From Irineochytrium annulatum (taxonomy: Eukaryota > Chytridiomycota > Chytridiomycetes > Chytridiales > Chytridiaceae), in the NCBI GenBank assembly GCA_027600665.1, contig JADGJL010000888.1:1-12430 (forward strand): DNA of 12,430 nt. Reading direction: 5' to 3'. Of the stretch, positions 1 to 7,900 are shown in pieces. The notes under the pieces were generated by a model, which searched no databases, was not told the DNA's origin, and worked only from the letters and a program-made list of their open reading frames with translations. Both the position numbers and the translations under genes were made by a program. The stretch's first letter is position 1, and each line of letters opens with the position of its first letter.

Positions 1-705
1 CGATGGTGGGTGTTTGAATCGAGGCAAGTTTTTTGCGCATATATTTGTCGGTGTGCGAATTGGTATGAACACTCTTATTCTTAATCGTTCGCGTACCTTC
101 CTCCTACTTTCGGGTGGGGAGCAGGGACGAGAAAATTTGCGATGGAAACTTTCGTTGATTGTGTATGAAATTATTAATGTAGAAAAGAGTAGCATAGAGT
201 CAACTGGTATTAGAGAGGAGAAATACGATATTGAGGAAACATGATACAAAATACAAACATTACGAACATATACTTTTAGCATCGCGCCTCCCTTGCATCT
301 GCATCGACATTATCGCCCGCAACACAAATCAAGGCAATTGAAAAAGTGTTCTGACTCGATATCAACCTCCGCCTGGAAAATACACATGCGTCGAACTGTA
401 CAAACGCTTAAATTCGGTTTGTTAGAAGACGCTTCTCGCAAGTTTGCAGTGATGAAGTGATGGCCGGATATACAAAAAAAAAAAAAACCAACAAAGCACA
501 GGCATAAACAAATACGCGTGATCTGAATACGGACGGGGGGGTATCGGCAGCCGCGATCGACGTCTCTCTTTCTCAATACTCGCACATTGAATAGTCCCAA
601 ATGCGGCGAGTGCGTCCCACGAGCTTTAGCTCCTGGCGCTCCAACATGAGCCTAGCAGTGCCATCTCCATTTGTTTCATTCATCGTCAATCGTCAAACTT
701 CCACC
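1..705. other. 5' flank of UBC7, no convincing gene
   Basis: I see no supported gene here. The open frames at 14-244 (+) and 310-600 (-) have no recognisable domain; the second owes part of its apparent hydrophobic stretch to a run of 14 A at 474-487 read on the opposite strand. The region is AT-rich up to about 500. It then becomes pyrimidine-rich just before the E2 coding start (CTCTCTTTCTC near 562-575), a pattern common around fungal transcription starts. Two upstream ATGs at 601 and 646 lie in the same frame as the chosen UBC7 start at 706 with no intervening stop; an in-frame TAG at 592-594 closes the frame above them. The first few hundred bases could be the 3' end or UTR of a gene outside the window. 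Confidence 0.5.
474..487 (+). repeat. A14 homopolymer run
   Basis: Fourteen consecutive A residues upstream of UBC7, followed about 50 bp later by a run of seven G (535-541). Poly(dA) tracts commonly exclude nucleosomes in fungal promoters, so this may mark the UBC7 promoter. That role is inference. Confidence 0.6.
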
Positions 706-1562
706 ATGAGGCAAGGCGGGTCAGCAGCGACCGCCCTCAAGCGGCTCATGACGGAGTACAAAGGTATATTGTCCTTGTCCTGCCCACGATCTGCATTCCT
801 GGAGACTAACAGGTCTACGCAGAGCTCACCGTCAACCCGCCCGACGGCATCACAGCCGGTCCGCTCACCGAGGACGACTTTTTCACCTGGGAGGCCCTCA
901 TCTCGTAAGCCGCCTGCCATACATCGTGCCAACGGTTATTAAAGAAAACAGCGGCCCCGATGACACACCCTACGAAGGCGGGATCTTCACGGCCACCATC
1001 ACCTTCCCCCGGGATTACCCGCTTTCCCCACCCGTCATGAAGTTTACGTCCCCGATATTCCATCCGAACGTGTATCCCGATGGCACGGTGTGCATCTCGA
1101 TATTGCATGCCCCTGGTGACGACCCAAACATGTATGAAAGCGCGAGCGAGCGGTGGAGCCCCGTGCAGAGCGTTGAGAAGATATTGTTGTCGGTCGTTAG
1201 CATGCTTGCAGGTTAGTAAGCAAATAGGACTGGACAGTGACCGATGGATGGTGGGGATGGAATCGGGCCGGAATGGGATTGAACCAAGTGAAGGGATTGG
1301 AGTGGAGGCGAGGAGCGGGACTATATGTAAGGACAGGAAATGGTACTGGATGTATAGGCCGAGTCATATTTTCGTCCAGACGATATTGTTCGTCCTGACG
1401 TGTCTTCATGCCTACTTTCATATTTACACTCGCCAATTATTTACAGAGCCGAACGACGAAAGCGGCGCAAACATCGAGGCATCAAAGATGTGGCGGACAG
1501 ACAGGGAGAGATTTAAAGCTTTGGTAAAGCGCCAGGTCCGGGAGCTGTTGGGGGTAGAGTGA
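706..1562 (+). CDS. UBC7: Ubiquitin-conjugating enzyme E2, UBC7/UBE2G2 type (4 exons)
   Basis: E2 enzyme that takes ubiquitin from E1 on a cysteine and, with Hrd1/Doa10-type RING ligases, builds K48 chains in ER-associated degradation. Exons 706-763, 823-904, 952-1211 and 1447-1562 join in frame to 171 aa, close to the usual ~165. Visible features are the N-terminal helix [10 protein letters not shown], the NPPDGI and GPL.ED.FF.WEALI stretch, the YPLSPP loop, HPN (about residues 84-86) and the catalytic Cys (about 94) in [11 protein letters not shown]. The [11 protein letters not shown] acidic insertion that follows marks the Ubc7/Cdc34 subclass, and the [20 protein letters not shown] and PNDESGAN signatures are characteristic of Ubc7. 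The start at 706 has context CCACCATG and puts the first helix at the expected distance. In-frame ATGs at 601 and 646 would add 35 or 20 residues. It converges on the SPRY gene. Family assignment is near certain. Confidence 0.96.
1212..1446 (+). other. Long third intron of UBC7 (235 nt)
   Basis: Donor GTTAGT and acceptor TTTACAG, bounded by E2 sequence that rejoins as ..SML-A-E-PNDESG. It is about twice as long as the next longest intron in the window (117 nt). Its first half is purine-rich with imperfect GGATGG/GGAATGGGATT-type repetition. Retention would hit a stop two codons after the donor (GGT TAG). I see no gene or clear structured RNA inside it. Confidence 0.85.
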
Positions 1563-1789
1563 TACCGAGGGGCTAACAAACAAACAAAACTTTAATATAC
1601 CAACAGTAACTCGATATTTTGATTTTGTATTCTATTTCATTTTGCCCGCAAGGCTATAATAATATTGAGAACGGCAAGAAACGGAGCCGATGGCGTGCAA
1701 GCTATGATTAGGATAATAAAACACCGGAGATATACGAAGGAAGGCAGAAAACTACAGCACAACTTTGAAACGGTTTTTGCAGAAGGTCC
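1563..1789. other. Convergent 3' spacer between UBC7 and SPRY gene
   Basis: About 227 bp of AT-rich DNA between two stop codons facing each other; it must hold both 3' UTRs and poly(A) sites. An AATAAA at 1715-1720 on the + strand is a candidate signal for UBC7, about 150 nt past its stop. If used, the two transcripts would nearly meet or overlap tail to tail. No coding feature seen. Confidence 0.5.
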
Positions 1790-4306
1790 TCAATCCTCCG
1801 ACGCAGCTACAGGCGCCTTGACCCCCGACGCCACGGACGACACCATCGACCCGACCACGGAACTCGCGTTCGACCCCTGTATGTTATCTCCGTCCCCACC
1901 GCTGTTCTCCCCTCCGCTCCCAGGCGGGCTCGACGATGCCGAGCTCTCCTTCCTCGCGCGCTGCACAGCCGCCACGGCGGCGGCCATAATGACAGCGGCA
2001 GATGGCGGCCTAGCCTGCTGCTGCTGCTTCTGTGCGGGCACCAGCGCGTGCACGACGGGCGCCGCCAGCATCGAGCTCTGATACGGTTCTGCCAGGCTGC
2101 GGCCCGACACTCGGCGGACGGCGGGATTGACGGAGGGCAGCGGATCCGACCGGCGATTCACGCCGGGCGTCGCGACGTCGGATCGGGACCGCACGGGGCC
2201 GCTTGCACCGCCCGTCGCACCTTGGGGCCTTAACCGCTGCTGCTGGTGCTGCTGCGGGTGCGGATGCTGTTGTTGTTGCTGAAGCGCGGGGACGAGACTC
2301 AGGTTAACCTCTGCCCAAGCTAAGACGCCGGCTGCCGAGATGGACTCCGACAAGCTCAGGGCGTCGAACTCCGAATCCGTAGCCGTGGAGGGGCGGGTGG
2401 ACTCGGCCTCGGAGATGCCACGGCGCCGCCCGACACCCGAGAGGACCGCGGAGGTTGTTGGCGGGTTGTTGTTGAGGATGTAGGCGCGGTACGGTTGCTC
2501 GGATTGGGTCAGAAAGGGGTTGCCGGTGGAGGATACGCTAGGGGGCAGCTCAAAGGTCGATTGGGTTAGGGCGCTGTTGGTGGATTCCATGGAGCCGACA
2601 ATGACGGTCGGCGGGGGTGATGTCGCGGGGTGCGGAGGCTGTTGCGACTGCTGCTGCTTGGTTGTCGGTTGCACGGCGGCGGGCTTTCGCTGCATTTTCA
2701 ATCCGCCCGACGGCGATTTCTGCGACGTAGGGTATTGCAACGTGATGACCCCTACAGGCGACATGACCAGCTCCCCGCTGTCGACTCCACCCACATCCGA
2801 CCCGTCGTCGTCCCCGGTCCCCTCCACCTCCTCCACAGCGGCCCCATCCGAAACGACCGAATCCTCCCAACCCGTCGAGCTCGCGGCGCCATACATCCAA
2901 CCTCCGGGATACATCAACACCTGCGGCAAGTTCGCCTGTGCCGCGCTGGCCGTCACAACCGCCCGATTCGCCGGCGCGTACGCGAAGGGGCCCTCCCCAA
3001 ACGCCACGACGACATCGCAGGGCGCGTCGCAGCCAATCGTAGCGTGGTACCCCGGGTATTGCAGATCATAAAACGCTTCACCGACGTATCGCCCGTTCAC
3101 CGTGAAAAAGCAGCCGCCCGTGGCCAGGTTCAGGCCACAGCCGACCACGTCCCCCGAGCCGAACTGCGGGCCGTAGGGCATCCCACCTTGCTGGAAAAGG
3201 TGCGTCGGGTAAGACTGCGTCGTGGGCGTCGCGCCGAGGAGCTGTGCGTGGGAGGCGTGGGTGTGCTTCGTGCCGTCAGAGGCATAGGCGACGGAGTGGG
3301 GGCCGCAGCCGGGAAGCCGATCGATCGGGTAGGCGCGGGCCGCGAGACCGATGGCGAATGTCGCGCGACGGGCGGGGTTTGTAGAGCCGTTGGCGGGTGT
3401 CGGTTGCAGAAGGTCGACGATCGCCACCTCGAAGTAGCAGAATGACATGCCAGGGACGGGTCGGATGGGCAGATTACTTTGAACCGTGCGGGCGTTCGTG
3501 CCGACCGGCGGGAAGAGGCGAACCGTTGTGCCGTCTGTAACAGTAACACCCGTCTTCAGGCCAAGAGGGTCGTCGACGGGTCCGAGGATCTCGTAGGGTA
3601 TCGGATTGTACATAAGGGAGGAGGCAGATGGCGACTGGGGCAGCGTCGAGTGACTTTTAGTGCGGACCGGCTTCTTGTTGTGTTGCTGCGTCAGCGGTGG
3701 CCGGGAGATAGAGCTGTTGCTGTTGAATGACACTCGCACGTCCGTGTTCGACTTTTCGGCTCGAGGCTCACTGAATCAACAAACAGATTTAGCAGGAAGA
3801 AAATACGTTAGCGAGGGAAGGTGAGACTCACAGCGTGTCCACGACTGCATTTTCATCGGTCACGACAGCCGCCAGCTGCGTGGTCGGTGGCCGGCCACCG
3901 CCCGCTGCAGCATTCTCGAAGCTCACGCGACTCCGGTTGAGCTTTCGCGGCACGCCCGGATTGGCGTCGGTCGCGTTTGCGGAGGACCCAGCCTCAATGC
4001 CCGTCGACGCATCCTTTGCCTCCAAACGACGTCTCAGCAGCCTCCACATCCAGCATGACAATGATGTGGCAACAACGACAACGACGGCCAGGACGAGCAC
4101 CGCGACGCCAAGGATGATGATCGTATTGGACGCTGCAACAAAAGGTAGTCAGGCCGATGATCTAACGCGTAGCGAGGAGCAGGCATACCTGAGTCATTGG
4201 TGGTCGCTGGTGGCGATGAAGATGCGGCCGACGACTGATCGCGACGGAGGCTGGCATATTCGTGGCCAACACCCTGCTCGAGAAGGCCTGCTGCGATGGC
4301 CGTCAT
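1790..4306 (-). CDS. Membrane-anchored SPRY-domain protein, Ssh4/Ear1-like (3 exons)
   Basis: Exons, in transcript order, 4306-4189, 4132-3832 and 3770-1790 join in frame (introns 56 and 61 nt) to 799 aa. A short Ser/Ala-rich N-terminus is followed by one membrane span at about residues 43-68 (TIIILGVAVLVLAVVVVV core) and a stop-transfer cluster RLLRRR. The SPRY domain lies at about 210-410: LFPPVGTNARTVQSNLPI, YFEVAI, FAIGLAARAYP, RLPGCGPHSVAY, SDGTKH, YGPQFGSGDVVGCGL, FFTVNGRYVGEAFYDL and GCDAPCDVVVAFGEGPF. Yeast Ssh4 and Ear1 share this TM-then-SPRY order and act as Rsp5 adaptors sorting membrane cargo to the vacuole; that role here is inference. The ~390-residue tail is low-complexity, rich in S, Q, P, A and G, with a 15-codon Gln-rich tract. 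I found no PPxY motif for an Rsp5 WW domain in it. RanBPM-like SPRY proteins are an alternative, but they lack the membrane span. The start at 4306 is the first ATG in the frame after an upstream stop; an additional 5' exon cannot be excluded. Confidence 0.85.
2237..2281 (-). repeat. Gln/His-rich codon repeat in SPRY protein tail
   Basis: On the minus strand 15 consecutive codons read QQQQQHPHPQQHQQQ, built from mixed CAG, CAA, CAC, CAT and CCG codons. The mixed codons argue for selection on the protein or an old tract rather than a young pure CAG expansion. Shorter Gln runs occur elsewhere in the same tail, near 2010-2030 and 2640-2662. Confidence 0.8.
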
Positions 4307-4917
4307 CCCCTTAAGCTGGGCGAAGTCGATGTTGGCGACTTCCGAATCCTTTCAGGCCCGGCACACTGAGGCTCGGCTTCCAAACGGCGGCCCCTGTTGA
4401 CCCTGCTAAAGTGCACGTCATCCTGCCTGCGTCTAAGCGGAGCCGCAAAAATGCAGGAAGAGTGCCGACGAAGATTTGCTCGCTGTTTTTGCGCAGGGGA
4501 GGATTTCCTAGATATTAATATCACCAGCCATATTGCCGCCAGCGTTTAATTATGTTTACTCGCATGCGGACCCCACTTGGCGTCACGCGGCTTTTCACGT
4601 CCAAAGATCAGAGTTCCACTGCACCGCCCGACATGACCTCTACGCGTGCCCCAGATACCCTGCCTTTCGGCGACGGCCAAATGCAGTGAGAAGTCGCCGC
4701 GGTTTAGAACGCGGGAGATGGCAACGACGCCGAAAAGCCTCACTCTGCACTATATGAGGAGCTACCTTTGTTTGTGGGCGGGAGGATATGTGGATGTTTT
4801 CGGTGAAGAGAAAAACTACTTCAATATAGCCCCCAACTTGAAACATGCCGATCGCAACAATAATAATGAAAGGGTATTCGCTCAGCGCGCTCTGGGGAAC
4901 CAACACCCGCCACAAGG
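4307..4917. promoter_or_regulatory. Divergent promoter region, SPRY gene / RdRP gene
   Basis: 611 bp between the start codons of two divergently transcribed genes, so it should contain both promoters and both 5' UTRs. Several short open frames here (4303-4524 on -, 4533-4757 and 4646-4921 on +) show no domain and I treat them as chance. A 7-codon upstream ORF is possible on the minus strand (4531-4508). A TATA-like ACTATATGA at about 4748-4756 lies about 165 nt before the RdRP ATG; this is weak evidence. Confidence 0.5.
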
Positions 4918-7900
4918 ATGAGTGTCAATTCTCAGAACTCTGTCCAGGATAACGCCAATTCCACATCGTTCGCACGCGACGGACCGATGGTGCTCGCGCT
5001 CTTCCTGACGCATGTGAGGCCGGGGACGACAGTCAACGACGTGCTGGATCTTTGCGATGACTTGGGTGCGAAGCTGCTGCAATGCCGGTAAGTGGCAGCA
5101 TCCCGCTACTCGCAGGCAGTACACTGGACTCCGTGTCGCGAGTGGGGAGTTGATGAGGAGGATCCGGCTGATTGGGCGAACATACGACTGACGACCACGT
5201 TCAGAATTGATAGGAGGGGCTGCGCCACCATCGGGCTCGACGACGAGCAGGCGTTTGGCAGCCGACTCCAGGAGCTCGCAAATTCGGTGCGCGGCGGAAG
5301 ATATGTAACGATAGAGCTGCCGCGGAAGTCAGGCAACATCGTCTCTGTCAAGTAAGCGCTTTTATCACTTATCTTTGGGCACGTTATTTGACCGACAGCG
5401 ACCAGGCAGGATCGGTACGCTGCGTTTCACCAGAACCGTGCTGCGGACTTCCCGGCCGTCGGCTTCTCGTTTGGGATCTTCAGGAGCCCCGGAGAATATG
5501 TTTGGCGCCGGCGGATGGGTGAAGGCCGACCTTCCATCTCATTTGAGGACGACCGAGGCCGCTCAAGTGAGTAAGCGACCATGGGACAAGAGTTTTACGC
5601 GCTTTTGTTGTTGATATGGCTCTAATACGACACTGCAGCCATCAGGCTATACTTCCCGGACTACAAGCCAAACCCACTTCGCATCGAGTACAGTACGGGC
5701 GTCATCCGCGACAAGATTGTTTGCGAGCAAGAGGTTGCGACATTTTGAGTGTCTTCAAGTAATGTTCTCTACAGACGCGCATTCTTCCCGACGGACAGAG
5801 CTGCTCCTGCTACATCCTGACTCTCAGCTTGCAGAAAGCACCGTCGGTCCACTATGAGGTCACGGACGATGTTTTGTCGGAGTGGAAGTACGACCCGCTG
5901 GCTATACACCGCAGGCAAGTCGTCAGCTTGGATATTGCCTGGCGGCCAATCAATGCCGACACCTTCTTCGTCGGCGACCTCGAGGCCGCACCACGCAAGA
6001 TCTTCAAAATCGCGGCGGACTTTGGCAACTGCCTCGACCATCGTTACTTCCTGCAATTTCCACGCAATTCCCAGCTTGACAAGAAGTTCGGAGATGCCCT
6101 GGCTCGGTTGGATGATGCGGGCCTCCTGGAGTCTCGGGCTATAAAGAAGGTTGTCGAGTACGACTACAAGGCCGTTGAGACAGAGATCTGGTTTCCGATT
6201 CTTTCATCTGAGCGGCTTACCTTCGACGTAAAGTTTATGCTGATGTCGCTTCTCACTCATGACATCGTACGATACTGCTTGCTTTTGTCCTTCTTTCTGG
6301 TTCACTAAATTTATTGTCAGATAACTATTTTCTCACTGACGAGAGAGCTGGAGAACCTTCTCGAGGGCGGAGGGGCGGATGTCATTAACAATGTTCTCGA
6401 AAGCATTTTTAATGAGTTCCGCAAAAAGCGAATTTACGCCTTTTATGAGGAGGTAAAGTTGCGAATGGGCAAGGCGCAGTATCGCGAGAAGAAGCGGACG
6501 GATTTCGTTGGCAACATTAACAAATTCTTAGTAAGTGATAATTCCACTTGAGTATATCAAGCGTATAATTGAATTTTGCTCCTAGGCGCGGAAGATCGTC
6601 GTCACCCCATTGAAATGCTACTTCAAAGGGCCGTTCGTCGAAGTTTCAAACCGAGTCATCCGCAACTACAAGGCACATGAGGCGGACTTCGTTCGCATTT
6701 CGTTTGCGCGCGAGGACCTTGAACCGCTGGGAGGTGGTAATGCGGACAAACGAAAGATGCTGGCCTTATACCAACGCGTCCGTGCGGTCTTGAACCAGGT
6801 GCGGAGATTTTTTAGAACCAACGTATTTCATGCATAACGAACTCCCACCATGTTATTCGTGATGTTTGCAGGGTATCTGGATAGACAACCGGCAGTTCGA
6901 GTTTCTGCTGTACAGTAATAGGTACTTTTCGTTGCCCTACTTATTTCCTATCTGCTTCATCTAACGCGTTTCTCCGGGCGTCAGCCAACTGCGGACCTGC
7001 GGCTGCTGGTTCTTCGCGGACAGCAAGCTCCTTGCCGGCGACGACATCCGCTCCCAGATGGGCCGCTTCAACATGACGCGCAACCCGGCCAAGCTCGCCT
7101 CGAGGATGGCCCAGGTCTTCTCATCGTCGCAGGTAACGGGGAAGCTCGAGGATATCGACGAGATCCCCGACGTCGAGAGGTTGACCATCGGCCCGGAGGG
7201 ACGGACGTATCTGTACAACTTCAGCGATGGCGTGGGCCGGATCGGCATAGACGTTGCGGACAACATCATGAGACGGCTCAAGCTCCCGAGGCTCCCGTCG
7301 GCGCTGCAATTTAGGATGGCTGGCGCTAAGGGGGTGTTGGCGTTATGCAAGGGCGTATGCAGAGAAGATGCTGTAGAGATTCGGCCGTCGCAGAAGAAGT
7401 TCGACTCGTCCCACCTGTCAATGGAGGTCATTCGACACAGCTTTAACAGGTACGATGCCTGCTTTGTGCACGCTCTTAGGCAATTCACGATGGTAGCGTC
7501 GGATATTTGAACCATCAGTACATTATTTTGCTCGAGACGCTTGGGATCCCGTCATCGGTACGCTTTATTTCGGCTATCTTCATCGCTAACCGCCGTCTTC
7601 CTTAATTGTAGACTTTCATGGCGTTGAAGGACGAGATGACGAAGGCACTTGACCAGATGATGGTCGACCCGGAGATTGCGAAGCAAATGATTTCGGATGG
7701 GAGCGCCACCGAGGGCCTATCTTCTATCCCTTTGCTCATGATTGAGAATGGTATTTATTTTATCTTGTTGAGAACGATACTGACATGCCTATAAGGCTTT
7801 TTCGAGGACAAGGAGCCGTTCCTGTTCAACTTGCTACATTTGGCGAAAGCGGTTCAGGTCAGCATCCTCGCTTTTGCATTGTAGTGTTTCCGCGTTGTTC

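Noticed and set aside
310..600. Minus-strand 96-codon open frame with a hydrophobic stretch
   Set aside because: Part of the apparent membrane segment comes from the A14 homopolymer; no homology and poor composition.
2520..3445. Long + strand open frames (183 and 271 codons) opposite the SPRY gene
   Set aside because: They are antisense shadows of GC-rich exon sequence; the minus strand carries clear SPRY motifs and the + frames have only low-complexity Arg-rich or Cys-rich sequence.
4303..4921. Short open frames on both strands between the divergent genes
   Set aside because: Arg-rich, overlapping on both strands, no domains. I could not connect any to the SPRY or RdRP genes with acceptable splice sites and phase.
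5088..5119. Very short first RdRP introns (28 or 32 nt, acceptors at 5115 or 5119)
   Set aside because: Both put the following exon out of frame and run into stop codons.
6961..7515. 184-codon minus-strand open frame
   Set aside because: It lies opposite RdRP exon 9, which contains FSDGVGRIG and the EIRPS..KF motifs on the + strand; no domain in the antisense frame.
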